Assembly (NCBI RefSeq): GCF_024868665.1
Contig: NC_079890.1
Span: 7,706,236 to 7,770,235, forward strand
Direction of reading: 5' to 3'
DNA from: Triplophysa rosa
Lineage: Eukaryota > Chordata > Actinopteri > Cypriniformes > Nemacheilidae
DNA: 64,000 nucleotides
In this document: positions 1 through 10,833 of the stretch, piece after piece
How the letters are laid out: every line of letters begins with the position of its first letter
How positions within the stretch are numbered: position 1 is the first letter of the stretch
The notes under the pieces: model-generated
What the model was told of the DNA's origin: nothing
The model's input: only the letters and a program-made list of their open reading frames with translations
The model's database searches: none
Made by a program: the position numbers and the translations under genes

Positions 1-1305
1 GAAACGATGTCACAAACAGTATTTTCAACCACACACTATCATTATTTCTGTGTCAAATGATCACAGAAGGACTGGGAGTTGCCAAATCGCACCGTGAGAC
101 ACGCGTTTACAAGCTCTCACTCTGCCCAAATTGATCTCACACCAAATAACAATCCAACATAAAGTATATACAGCCTGACAACAAAATACTCTTTTGATTG
201 TCTTTCAGGATTTTGTTACATTGTTCTGATAATGCTTCACATCTTAACAGAACAGGTTTGAAACAAAACTAACGATTGCACTTTGTAGCGCGGACAAATT
301 TGTGTGCGCACTTATATCTGTCATTGCGGTAAAAACAATTAATGCGAGTGTGTGGCGCTTATCACTGTATACTGTATATGCTAATAGAGAAGCTGCGCTA
401 TTAGAGCTTTTCATCAAGTTGCCCAACATTTCATGTTTTCAGGTTATTTTAAACTGTTGCAGGTGAGAATACTGTGTTGTTATGTTAATCAGTTGTGTCT
501 TTCTTTAAAGACCTCTTCAAACAGTCTGTAGATGTCAGGCAAATTGATAAATCTTTATAATATACACCTATTCCTTTTACAAAATTTCTCACTATAGTAA
601 CTGTAGGTTAACCATGAAATATGTAATAATTTTGAAGTAAAGTCCTAAATGTTACTTACCTAAATAAACTATTTTTGTCATAACCTCTAGTAAACGATGT
701 ATTACTTTTAGTCGTCATCCAGAATCGAAAAATAATTGTAATCTCTATTTGAAACAATAGAATCGTGATTCTCAATTTATCCAGAATCGTGCAGCTGTAC
801 TCTGTTAAAAAAAAAAGTGCGTCGCGAGGATGGGACGGGGGTCCATTCTTAAAGCAGAAATAGAGGCGAAACAGAGCCGAGAGAAATTTTAAAAAGGAGA
901 ATTAATCAAATCAGCGTCAACTGCACCGCACTTGGCTCCGATGTTTATTAGTTTATCCAGTCATTGCTTTGGCTAAACATATAGTTTTGTGTGTTGCAAT
1001 GACATTTTAATTCCCATTAAAGTCTGAAGGGAGTAATAAAGCCTGTGTTTATTTTATTAAAAATGTAGGCAAATCTGGGCAAAGACAAACTTTTGTTTTA
1101 TAAATAAAAGCATTTATTTAAAAGCAGCCTAAAATCAGAAACAAAGAATTAGAATTAATAATGTGATGATCAGGTGCGGATTTCTAGATCAGAGAAAATT
1201 ATAGGTGCGGGTGGGCGGCGGGTGGATGATTTGTTTGAAGCAGCGGATTTGGGTGACATTTGAGCTGATCCGCGCATCTCTAGCGTGCACCCAATGGACT
1301 GTCAT
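1..1305. other. Non-coding stretch, mta intron 2
   Basis: I see no gene. The sequence is AT-rich. Around 745-800 and 1262-1281 (GCGCATCTCTA) there are motifs that look like decayed ends of hAT-type repeats, but no complete element with target duplication can be delimited. If the mta call is right, this is part of intron 2 of that gene. Confidence 0.4.
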
Positions 1306-1590
1306 TTGTAACTGCAGTTGCGGCATTACGCCACTTTGGAGGCGCTGTTTTGTTATCAGCAAAGTGAGGCGCTAAAGAGTTGCAGTTTAATTTTTTCTAA
1401 GATGTATTTTTTGGCTTTTCAGGTGAATATTGTTTCTTTTGCATCCAAGTACTTTCAATTTCTTGATAACGTTCCTTAAAGTAACGTGGCGTAAATTATT
1501 GTAATGTTTCAAGCTGTGCAGTTAGCTCGTTGAATCAGCATTATACTGCACACACCAAGTTCACCAGTAGGAACATTGTGATCAGAATGA
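1306..1590 (+). repeat. Interspersed repeat Q, copy 1 (uninterrupted)
   Basis: This stretch is similar to 24238-26082. The shared blocks include TTGTAACTGCAGTTG, TTATCAGCA, TTTTGCATCCAAGTA, AATTTCTTG, AGCTGTGCAGTT and CGTTGAATCAGC. The second copy is split by a Tc1 transposon exactly at the TA of CCAAGTA, so this copy serves as the pre-insertion (empty) site. The family of the repeat itself is unknown to me. Confidence 0.7.
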
Positions 1591-1754
1591 CTTGCAAACG
1601 AAAGACTCCTTTGAACCGATTCATTTAAACAGAATATAACTGATCAGTGAATCATTCAAAGCTCCGTGAACCACAAAAGAATACAGGATGTGAATGAGCC
1701 TTGCTCATTTAGTAAGACTGGCCGTTTCTTAATATGCGTTCTTCAGAGGTCTTG

Positions 1755-2578
1755 TGTCATGAAAACGTGAGGAGAACCCAATTGCAGGCAGCAGGGAATT
1801 AAGGGGTTAAACAAAAAGACTTTATTTAAACAATAAACACAAAACAAAGACCCACAATGGGGTAAAAACAGGAACAAGGATAATAAACACAAGCACAGAG
1901 CGAAAACTAACTAAACACTAGACATGAACTAAACTCAACACTTAAGGTCTTTGCACATACCGTCCGAAATTGTCGTATGCGTTTTTTCGTATTTGGCTCT
2001 CGTTTGTACGGTGTCTCTGAATTGTTAAAAAGGCCACTCAAAATGCTTGATACGGATGCGAAAACGCAGAAAATCGAACCCGGTCCGAATTTTTTTATGA
2101 CGGACGAAAATATCGGAGGCAGTGTGTAAATGTGATTGACACAACGTGAGGTCTTATTTATTTTTTAACGTGTGGAAATTTCGAACGCAAATTTCGGACT
2201 CAATGTGCAATGGGCTTTACTGGACTAGACACGGAAACAGCAAAACTGGCACTGAGGCACGAACGGCAGAACACACGGGTGGCACACTGAACACAAGGCA
2301 ACTGGAAACAATGACCGAGCACAGGACAATGAAACCTTAGGGCATTTTAAAGGGAAGACAAACGAAGGGTAATCAACGAGGGCAGGTGGGAAACATTAGA
2401 CATGGCAGGGAAGCAATACATGAAACGAGAGGGGCGGGGCCAATGACAAGACACGAGAAAGCACATGGAATGTCAAAAAGGTAAACACCCCATGGCTTCT
2501 CACACTAAACATAAGGCTTTGCCACGACTCTGCCACAAGACCAAGAAATCCATGACAAGATAGAGCAGAGTCATGACA
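1755..2578 (-). mobile_element. Solo LTR of a Ty3/Gypsy-like retrotransposon
   Basis: Read on the minus strand it starts TGTCATGACTCTGC and ends CACGTTTTCATGACA, so it has TG...CA ends inside a short inverted repeat. It is flanked by the perfect 5-bp duplication TCTTG (1750-1754 and 2579-2583). An AATAAAG signal near its minus-strand 3' end fits this orientation. No internal gag/pol follows on either side, so this is a solo LTR, probably left by LTR-LTR recombination. A MITE sits inside it; without it the LTR would be about 550 bp. The TGTCA(T/C)GAC ends resemble the Sushi-like LTR at 10834-11646, which suggests a related lineage. Confidence 0.75.
1945..2216. mobile_element. Small MITE nested in the solo LTR, possibly PIF/Harbinger
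   Basis: The ends are imperfect inverted repeats: TTTGCACATACCGTCCGAAA on the left against TTGCACATTGAGTCCGAAA read inward from the right. TTA lies on both flanks (1942-1944, 2217-2219), compatible with the 3-bp TWA duplication of Harbinger elements. It interrupts the LTR, since flanking sequence on both sides has the same purine-rich character. Family assignment rests only on the TSD length and is tentative. Confidence 0.5.
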
Positions 2579-3407
2579 TCTTGTGTCCTCGTGTTCATCC
2601 ATCATCGTTCCTACATCATCAATAACCATCAAAGTCCGGTTCCAATACTCAAGAACAGAGAACACATGAAAGTACCCGGATGTGTTCTTGATATCAAGGA
2701 TGCATCGAATGCAGCCTTGCGCGCGCAAGGAACCCATTTGAAGTCACAGAAGTCACTGCAGCGCATCCATCCAAGTTTGTTCTTCCGAGGCTGCCTCGCA
2801 AGACCAGTCTCCAAGAAACACAAGTCCGTTCTTTGCATTGTTAGAATTGAGAAACGGCCATTGTTTAATTCAGTTGGTTATTGTGGGCTGAAAAGTTAGT
2901 TGAAAAGGATAAAAAGCCTATATTTTTTAAACAACTTTTCGGTTTGGTTACATAAATGTAATGTTTTATATAACTTAATAATTGTCATTTTTATCTAATT
3001 TTAAGGACTTTTATATTTTGTATGTAAAGTGTTTTGGTTAAACCACCTAAGGGTACGGTAGGCCTACATGTGCGTGTGTGTACAAGATCAGCAAAGTACC
3101 GCCTCTCAGAATAGTGTGCCAGACCACGACTAACAGGGGGGAAAGTGGCTCCCAGTGGGAGGGCACACAATCAGCATCATTAATACAAAAAAGTCAAAAC
3201 TACCACATCTGTGCAAAGGCACACTTACAACTCATGCAGGATGCTATTTTACGTACAAGTGAACAAGAATAACACAAATGAAACAATATTACCACACACA
3301 GTCACAACAAAAACAACAGCTTGACAATTCTAACCTATGCTGTGATATAATGCTCCTTCGCACCAAGGCTTGCTAAAATAAATGCACGTACCTTTTAAAA
3401 AAGCTGA
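2579..3407. other. Non-coding stretch, nothing recognised
   Basis: Apart from the TCTTG duplication at its left edge I see no gene, RNA or complete mobile element here. Short open frames on both strands between 2396 and 2899 overlap each other, match no family I know and end at random stops. Confidence 0.4.
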
Positions 3408-5852
3408 ATCAGAATCAGAATCAGAAGAGCTTTATTGCCAAGTGTGCTTGCACACACAAGGAATTTTCTTTGGTGTTGGAAGCTTCTAGTACAGACATTC
3501 AACACAATGACAATACAATATAATACGATTTACAGTCTAAAAGATTCTAAATTGTGCATATATAAAATAAAGACTATTTTACAGAAAATGGGGGATAATA
3601 ACATATAAGAGACATTGTACAGGGTAGTATATAGTAGAATAAACATATTAACAGATTGTATGTACACTTGTGCAAATGGATAATTTAGTAAGTAGAGGTA
3701 GTGTTATATACATGTATACATAAGATGTAGATATAATAAGGCACTATAGTGCACACTATAGGAGTAGTGGAAGTGGAATATTGCTCTTAAGGAGCAGTTA
3801 TCTGTTTAGGAGGGAGATTGCCTGGGGGAAGAAGCTGCTTCTGTGTCTGGAAGTCCTGGTGTTTGGTGCTCTAAAGCGCCGGCCAGAGGGCAGCAGATCA
3901 AAGAGTTTGTGTGCTGGGTGTGTGGAGTCAATGATGATTTTTCTTGCCCTGTTTTTCACTCTGGAATCGTACAGGTCCTGAAGTGTGGGCAGAGGAGCAC
4001 CAATAATTTTCTCAGCACTACGAACTGTCCGTTGTAGTCTTCGTAGGTCTGATTTGGTGGCCGAGCCATACCAAACAGTAATTGAAGTGCACAGAACAGA
4101 TTCGATGACCACTGAGTAGAACTGGGTCAGTAGCTCCTGTGGTAGGTTGAACTTCCTCAATTGACGGAGGAAGTATAACCTCTGCTGGGCCTTCTTTACA
4201 ATGGAGTCTATGTGGGACTCCCACTTCAGGTCCTGAGAGATGGTGGAGCCCAGGAACCTGAATGACTCCACAGTATCCACAGTGCTGTCCAGGATGGTGA
4301 GGGGAGGAAGTGATGGAGGGTTCCTTCTGAAATCCACTATCATCTCCACTGTCTTGAATGCATTCAGCTCTAGGTTGTTTTGACTACACCAGGCAGCCAG
4401 CTGAGCAACCTCCTTTCTGTAGGCAGATTCATCACCGTCTTGAATAAGGCCAATGACTGTGGTGTCATCTGCAAACTTCAGGAGTTTGACAGAAGGGTCT
4501 GTAGAGGTGCATTCGTTTGTGTAGAGTGAATATAGCAGTGGAGAAAGAACACATCCTTGAGGAGCTCCGGTGCTGATGGTACATGTGCTGGATTTAAATT
4601 TTCCCAACCTCACTAGCTGCTGCCTGTTCGACAGGAAGTTAATAATCCACTGACAGGTAGAGGTTGGCACAGAGAGCTGGGTAAGCTTGGGCAGGAGGAG
4701 GTCTGGGATTATGGTGTTGAAGGCCGAGCTGAAGTCTACAAACAGGATCCTGACGTAAGTCCCTGGTCTGTCTAGGTGTTGTAGGATGTAATGCAGTCCC
4801 ATGTTTACTGCATCGTCCACAGACCTGTTTGCTCGGTAAGCAAACTGGAGGGGATCAAGAAGTGGTCTGGTGATGTCCTTCAGGTGGGCCAGTACAAGTC
4901 TCTCAAATGACTTCATGACCACAGATGTTAAAGCAACAGGCCTGTAGTCATTAAGTCCAGATATTTTGGGTTTCTTCTGTACAGGGATGATGGTGGAGCG
5001 TTTGAAGCATGAAGGGACTTCACACTGCTCCAAAGATCTGTTAAAAATATTAGTGAAGATGGGCGACAGCTGCTCCGCACAGACTTTCAGGCAGGAGGGT
5101 GAGACATTGTCTGGGCCTGGTGCTTTTCTGATCTTTTGTTTGCGGAAAAGCTGGCAAACATCCTCTTCGCAGATCTTAAGTGCAGGTTGAGTGTCAAGAG
5201 GAGGTGTTAATGGTATAGCAGAGATAGGGTCAGGGCGGGTGTGAAGGGTGAGACTCTGCATTTCAAAACGACAATAGAAGTCGTTCAGGTCGTCAGCCAG
5301 TCGTTGATTACCCATAGACTGAGGGGATGATGGCTTGTAGTTGGTAATGTCTTTCAGGCCTTTCCACACTGATGCAGGGTCGTTGGCTGAAAACTGGTTC
5401 TTCAGCTTTTCAGAGTAGCTTCTCTTAGCTGCTCTTATCTCCTTTGTCAGTGTGTTTTTGGCCTGATTATACAAGACTTTGTCCCCACTTCTGTAAGCAT
5501 CTTCTTTGGCCTGACGAAGCTGTCTCAGTTTCATTGTAAACCATGGTTTGTCATTGTTGTATGTTAAGCGAGTCCTGGTGGGAATACACATGTCCTCACA
5601 GAAGCTGATGTAGGATGTCACTGTGTCAGTTAACTCATCCAGATCAGTGGCTGCAGCTTCAAAGACACTCCAATCCGTGCAGTCGAAACAGGCTTGTAAG
5701 GCCCGCTCTGTTTCGCTGCTCCATCTCTTTGCTGTTCTTGCTACAGGCTTGGCAGATTTAAGCTTCTGTCTGTAGGTCGGAAGAAGATGAACCAGGCAAT
5801 GATCAGAGAGACCCAGAGCTGCTCTGGGAACAGAGTGGTATGAAGGCGCCAC
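3408..5852 (-). mobile_element. L2/CR1-like LINE, 5'-truncated
   Basis: A non-LTR retrotransposon copy on the minus strand. It runs from inside the apurinic-type endonuclease (only the final SDH motif is left) through the reverse transcriptase to a 3' UTR of about 390 bp. It ends in an ATTCTG repeat tail (3408-3430 on the plus strand reads as repeats of GAATCA). A 5' truncation with an intact 3' end is the usual product of target-primed reverse transcription. A further piece of the same 3' region is at 33241-33451, and a second RT copy at about 54052-55842. No clear target duplication is visible. Confidence 0.85.
3798..5852 (-). CDS. LINE ORF2 fragment: endonuclease C-terminus plus reverse transcriptase
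   Basis: A 684-codon open frame encoding the RNA-directed DNA polymerase that makes cDNA at the nicked target. Residues 15-19 (GLSDH) are the last catalytic block of the endonuclease domain, so the true N-terminus is missing and the first ATG is only the edge of the copy. RT motifs follow in order: APGPDNVSP from residue 244, the first catalytic Asp in FVDFSSAFN at 371-379, PQGCVLSPLL at 431-440, and the FADDT active site at 460-464. The C-terminal thumb and tail run to residue 684. There is no internal stop, so the copy is fairly young, but without a full endonuclease it cannot transpose by itself. Clade placement (L2/CR1-like) rests on motif style; a Rex1 or other jockey-superfamily clade is possible. 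Confidence 0.85.
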   Translation of the reverse strand: MAPSYHSVPRAALGLSDHCLVHLLPTYRQKLKSAKPVARTAKRWSSETERALQACFDCTDWSVFEAAATDLDELTDTVTSYISFCEDMCIPTRTRLTYNNDKPWFTMKLRQLRQAKEDAYRSGDKVLYNQAKNTLTKEIRAAKRSYSEKLKNQFSANDPASVWKGLKDITNYKPSSPQSMGNQRLADDLNDFYCRFEMQSLTLHTRPDPISAIPLTPPLDTQPALKICEEDVCQLFRKQKIRKAPGPDNVSPSCLKVCAEQLSPIFTNIFNRSLEQCEVPSCFKRSTIIPVQKKPKISGLNDYRPVALTSVVMKSFERLVLAHLKDITRPLLDPLQFAYRANRSVDDAVNMGLHYILQHLDRPGTYVRILFVDFSSAFNTIIPDLLLPKLTQLSVPTSTCQWIINFLSNRQQLVRLGKFKSSTCTISTGAPQGCVLSPLLYSLYTNECTSTDPSVKLLKFADDTTVIGLIQDGDESAYRKEVAQLAAWCSQNNLELNAFKTVEMIVDFRRNPPSLPPLTILDSTVDTVESFRFLGSTISQDLKWESHIDSIVKKAQQRLYFLRQLRKFNLPQELLTQFYSVVIESVLCTSITVWYGSATKSDLRRLQRTVRSAEKIIGAPLPTLQDLYDSRVKNRARKIIIDSTHPAHKLFDLLPSGRRFRAPNTRTSRHRSSFFPQAISLLNR

Positions 5853-7029
5853 GTGCGAACATTAAACCTCCTTAAAACTGTGTCCTTCCATTCGGTTGTA
5901 AATTTTCCTTTTCCAAAGCTGAACTAACTGAGCCTTCCATTTGTGAGGCATAGAGCGTCTGCAACTTTGTTAATTGCTAGCGGCTTCCCTCCACATGTAG
6001 GCCTAAACATACATTAATACGCTGCGTAATGACGCATCATCACAACAACCGGACTAGATTAATCTTTTTTACAAAGTAAACACATCGGCTAGGCTACCAA
6101 TTTCCACTTCGTTTAAAATTCTTTAAACGCTAAAACTTTTTATTAATTATTTTCAGTATGCATTACATGAATTTAAAACTGTGTCATGTGGGGGGGCACA
6201 ACAACCCTGTGGGGGGCATGGCCCGCGAGTTCCCCCCTGGCGCCGGCCCTGCCGCCTCTGCCTCATTTTAAGCCAGGAAAAACCCTAAATATTAACGTTA
6301 TTTTTCACAGGATGATTTTATGTACAAAATAAAATAAATGATAAAATATGCACAAAATGCAGCTTACGTCATCATACGTCAAAGTCAGCCTTCACCCAGA
6401 ACTTGAATTTCTCATGAACGTGCATACTGCCGTTGCCAGAAGCCATAGATTAGAAATACAATATTAAAAAAAAAAAAAATCAATCTGCTTCAGAAGACAT
6501 GTGTTAACCCCCCGAAAGGAGTATGGATTAGCTTTATGATGGATACATGAATTTTTTGGAGCTTCAAAATCCAACACAATTACCAAGCTGGGAAGAGCTA
6601 GGATATTATTCAATATAACTCCGACTGTTGTCCACTTAACCCCCAGGGGTTGAAAAACGCGTGGCGGGGAACATTGTTTTTCTAATATCAGCAGAATCAA
6701 CTTAATTATTTAAATATTTTAACTTTTCAGAGTGCCACGTGTGCGTGGGGTGCGCTGATCATTTGACAAGAGAAAGTGGCACGGCTCGCGTTTTTTGACA
6801 CGAAATGTGAATCGCCCCTAAAGGTGCGTTTAGACCACCAGAGACTGTGTCGCTGTGTGTCGCTATTCTCTTGCTAGGAGGTCGTTAGAAGGCGTTCCAC
6901 ACTTTCTGTTATTAGTGCTTACCTCACCTCATTCACTGGTCTGTTGTATATTACCCACTCAGATGTATATAAGGGTCTGTGTCTGTTCTTTTTGTTGAAA
7001 ACTCAATAAATAAATCATATATTAAAAAG
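5853..7029. other. Non-coding stretch with a decayed hAT-type end
   Basis: There is no gene. Around 6230-6252 the sequence CCCTGGCGCCGGCCCTG resembles the terminus of a fish hAT family, but no partner end was found. Positions 6950-7020 hold an AATAAATAAA-containing piece next to the broken end of the Gypsy element; its origin is unclear. Confidence 0.35.
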
Positions 7030-9787
7030 TCCGGTGACGGTCGGCCGCTGCTTTGGTCCTCAGAGAGGTTCGGGCCAAAACCTCTCTGGCCCTTGTCCAA
7101 GTCCGGTGGCACCGTCGGACAAAGGCCAGAGCTGAGGGAACCGCAGCATCGAGTTCCTGAGGGGGAAACAGAAGGGGTTGAAATCCAAGAGAGCATTCAA
7201 ATGGAGACATACCTGTGGTAGAGACGGGAAGGGAGTTGTGAGCGTATTCCACCCATGAGAGCTGTTGGCTCTAGGAGCCGGGGTTGTTGGATGTCAGACA
7301 GCGGAGTCTCCGTCCGAGTTCCTGGTTGGCTCGCTCGCACTGTCGATTGGTCTGAGGATGGAAACCTGAGGACAGACTCGTAGAGGCCCCGATCTGCCTA
7401 CAGAATTCTTTCCAGAACCGGGAGGTGAACTGAGGACCCCTATTGGACACCACATCGACCGGAAGGCCGTGGAGCTGGAAGACGTGGTCACCATCAGCTG
7501 GGACATCTCCCGGGCAGAGGGAAGCTAGGGAAGAGGAATGAAATGGGCCGCCTTGGAGAACCGGTCCACCACCATAAGAATAACGGTAATGCCTCTAGAC
7601 AGGGGAAGGCCAGTGACAAAGTCCAGGGCAATGTGTGACCAGGGTTGGGAGGGAATGGGAAGGGGCCGAAGCAGACCTGCAAGTGGACGGCGAGAAGTCT
7701 TGCTCTGAGCACAGACCCGGGAAAGCCAACACGAACTGTCTGACATCATCGGGAGCCGACGGCCACCAAAACCGTTGACGTACGCACGCCAAGGTTCCCT
7801 TGACTCCTGGATGGCCCACCAGTCTGGAAGAATGACACCACTGGAGGACCTCCGAGCGCAGCCGAGGAAGAACAAACAACCGACCCGCTGGGCACCCCCT
7901 CGGCACTTGCACCCTGCGACCTGCCTCCGCCACCCGCTGTTCGATCTCCCAGGCAAGGGCACCGACCACTCTATCCCTAGGAAGGATAGAGTCGACGGGA
8001 TCCTCCCTGCCCGGGCTCTCGAACAGACGGGAACGAGCGTCAGGCTTAGTATTCTTAGAACCAGGCCGGTACGACAGGGTGAAGTTGAACCTGCCGAAGA
8101 ACAATGCCCAGCGGGCCTGACGAGAGTTCAACCTCTTGGCTGAACGGACATATTCCAAGTTCTTATGGTCCGTCCAGACCAAGAACGGCTGCGTCAAACC
8201 CTCCAACCAGTGACGCCACTCACCCAAGGTTAGACGAACCGCCAGCAGATCTCTGTTGTCGATATCATAATTCCGTTCCGCAGGGCTCAGGCGATGAGAA
8301 AAGAAAGCGCACGGATGCACCTTCTCATCATGACTGGCACGCTGGGACAAGACTGCGCCTACTCTGACATCGGAAGCATCGACCTCGACAATAAACTGAC
8401 GTTCCGGATCTGGAAAACAGAGCACAGGAGCAGAGACAATCCGGGACTTAAGTTTCTCAAAGGCTACCTGAGCGAGGGAGTTCCAGGAGAACGATACCTT
8501 GGTGGAGGTCAACGCTGTGAGCGGTGCGGCCACCGGGCCGAAACCCCGGATGAACCGCCTGTAAAAGTTGGCGAACCCCAGGAACCACTGCAGAGCCTTA
8601 CGAGAGTCGGGAACGGGCCATGTGGCGACAGCCTTAATCTTAGCGTCATCCGGTCCCACGCCTCGGGGCGAAATCACGTGGCCAAGGAACGAAACGGTAT
8701 CGGAGTGGAATTCGCACTTCTCCGCCTTGACGTATAACTGATTCTCGAGAAGGCGCCGGAGAACCCCTCTGACATGTTGGGTGTGTTCCTGGAGAGAGGG
8801 GGAAAAAATGAGGATATCATCCAGGTACACAAAGACAAATCGGTTAATCATGTCACCCAACACGTCATTGATGAGGCTCTGGAAGATGGCAGGAGCATTG
8901 GTCAGCCCGAACGGAAGAACCAAATACTTATAATGTCCCGATGGTGTATTAAATGCCGTCTTCCACTCGTCCCCCTCGCGAATGCGTACCAGATGGTAGG
9001 CATTGCGGAGGTCTAACTTAGTGAAGACCCGAGCTCCCTGTAAAAGTTCGAAGGCAGACGACATTAAAGGCAAGGGGTATTTATTCTTAACAGTAATCTC
9101 GTTCAAACCTCGATAATCAATGCAGGGACGAAGGGAGCCGTCCTTCTTCTGTACGATGAAGAAACCCGCACCGGCCGGCGAGGAGGAGGGGCGAATGAGC
9201 CCGGTGTTAATACACTCACAAATATACTTGTCCATGGCCTCTCTTTCAGGACCCGAAAGGGAAAATAACCGACCCCTAGGCGGAGAAGTGCCCGGGAGTA
9301 GGTCGATGGCGCAGTCGTAGGGCCGATGAGGAGGAAGGGATGTGGCCCGGGACTTGCTAAACACGGATCGCAGATCGTGGTAATCCCCCGGGACCCCGAC
9401 AAAGTCGACGTCACTAACCTGCAACACAGGAGACACAGAGACAGGAGAGGGAGCAGGACCAAGACAAGACACATGACAAGCAGGGCTCCACGCTAAGACA
9501 GAAGTGTTCACCCAATCAATGTGAGGATTATGCTGTGACAACCACGGATGCCCTAATACCAGAGGGTTTGTGGGGGAATCGAGGATGTACAGCCTAATCT
9601 TCTCACAGTGATTACCAGACAGAAAAAGGCTTACGTGAGAGGTGACGTGGGTGACGGTGGATAGGGGCAGTCCCGCCAGCGTCACGGCTGAGATCGGCGG
9701 ATCTATGGAGTGAATAGGAATGCCCCACTTCTGAGCCGTGGCCCCATCCAGGAAATTGCCTTCAGCCCCGGAGTCGATCAGAGCCAA
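7030..9787 (-). pseudogene. Degenerate pol: protease, RT, RNase H, integrase
   Basis: The main open frame (9787-7595) starts at the protease motif [10 protein letters not shown] follows, with LDLRNAYH near residue 258 and the active site YLDD at 321-324. RNase H begins at about residue 465 (FIVEVDAS). The integrase zinc finger ([10 protein letters not shown]...) starts at about 652. The frame then shifts near 7700. The integrase core continues in other frames: [13 protein letters not shown] within 7525-7962, then SNRGPQFTS and [12 protein letters not shown] within 7271-7453, then a C-terminal piece at 7252-7030. In the second catalytic block the usual Asp is Asn (SN-R-G-P-Q-F), so the enzyme would be inactive even without the frameshifts. 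An in-frame TGA at 9788-9790 separates this frame from the zinc-knuckle region upstream. Confidence 0.85.
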
Positions 9788-9790
9788 TCA

Positions 9791-10833
9791 AGAGTGGGTC
9801 GTAAGGTCGAAGGTGAGGTTAAATGGCAGCAAGGTGCGTGAGTTCGGAGAAGAATCATAGATGGCGCCCAACCGTAATCTCCGTTCTACGGGTGGGCGTC
9901 GGCCCTTTGCCGGACAGTGAATTACTAAATAGCCCGCCTTGCCACAATAAAAACAAAGACCGTCCATGAGTCGCTGGTGTTTCTGGGCCGGTGTAAGGCA
10001 TGACCGCCCGATCTACATGGCTCCGAGTCCGGCTGAGGAAGGTGGGTGGGGTTGGCGTCCCGGCTGGAGGGTGGAGAGGAGCGGCGCTGGCGACGGGCAG
10101 TTATCCGACTCTCGACTTGGAGGCAGAGGTTGATCAGCTCCTCCAAACCACGTGGAGAATCCAGTGCTGCGATCTCATCAGCGATATTGGGGTTAAGGCC
10201 ATTGAGAAAGCGTGCACGCAGCGCCCCTGCATTCCAGTCACAAGCCGCGGAAAATGTCTTGAAGCGAATAGTATAGTCCGTAATCGTGCCTCTTCCCTGG
10301 ACAACACGTGAGAGCTGCGCCACCGCCTCATCACCACGAACCGACCTCTTGAACAGGCTAGTCATCTCCTCCCGGAACTCTCGAAAAGAACGGCAACAAG
10401 GGTCCTGAGCCTCCCACACCGCGACCCCCCATTGGCATGCTCGTCCAGTCAACAAGGTGAGTATGAACGCAATCCTGGTTTCTTCTGTCGAATAACGGCG
10501 TGGTTGGAGGGCGAACACCAGAGAGCACTGCGATAGAAACGCCCGACAGGAGTTGGGATCCCCGTCGTAAAGTGGGGGACTGTTGGCATGGGGCTCTGGA
10601 TCAGTAGAGGCTCCGCGTGGTGAAGAAAATGGTGATCCCGCAGCTCCGTCGGTACTACGGAGGAGTTCCGAAACCTGAAGCTGCAACGCCGCCACTTGCC
10701 GATGAAGGGCGTCAACCTCCTGGGCGGCGGCGGTGAGGCGTGACGCCTGCTGTCCCAGCAAAACGCCCTGTTGTTGAAACGCCGTGCGTAAGAGATCCGG
10801 TCCCGCTGGGTCGTGATGTTGGTCTGACCGTTC
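9791..10833 (-). pseudogene. Degenerate gag with CCHC zinc knuckle
   Basis: The capsid-like protein starts directly after the LTR with a DPAGPDLLRTAF segment. A Gln/Leu-rich coiled-coil-like stretch follows (residues of AAQEVDALHRQVAALQLQV), then the retrotransposon gag domain (ACQWGVAVWEAQ ... FREFREEMTSLFKR ... FLNGLNPNIADEI). The reading frame is open through the LTR, so the apparent ATG at 11187 is not meaningful. At the position where a start ATG would be expected beside DPAG this copy has CAC (His). The CCHC knuckle (CFYCGKAGY-L-V-I-H-C) lies at about 9915-9965 in another frame, so a frameshift near 9990-10010 separates it from the gag body. Confidence 0.8.
10822..10832 (-). promoter_or_regulatory. 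Self-priming primer-binding site
   Basis: One base after the LTR end the minus strand reads AACGGTCAGAC instead of a tRNA-complementary TGG-type site. These 11 nt are exactly complementary to GTCTGACCGTT inside the LTR (11352-11342). In the Tf1/Sushi lineage the 5' end of the transcript folds back and primes its own minus-strand DNA with 11 nt, which is what this arrangement predicts. Confidence 0.8.

Noticed and set aside
3781..4037. Plus-strand frames opposite the LINE ORF
   Set aside because: They are antisense shadows of the LINE ORF2 C-terminus. The same happens at 33201-33461.
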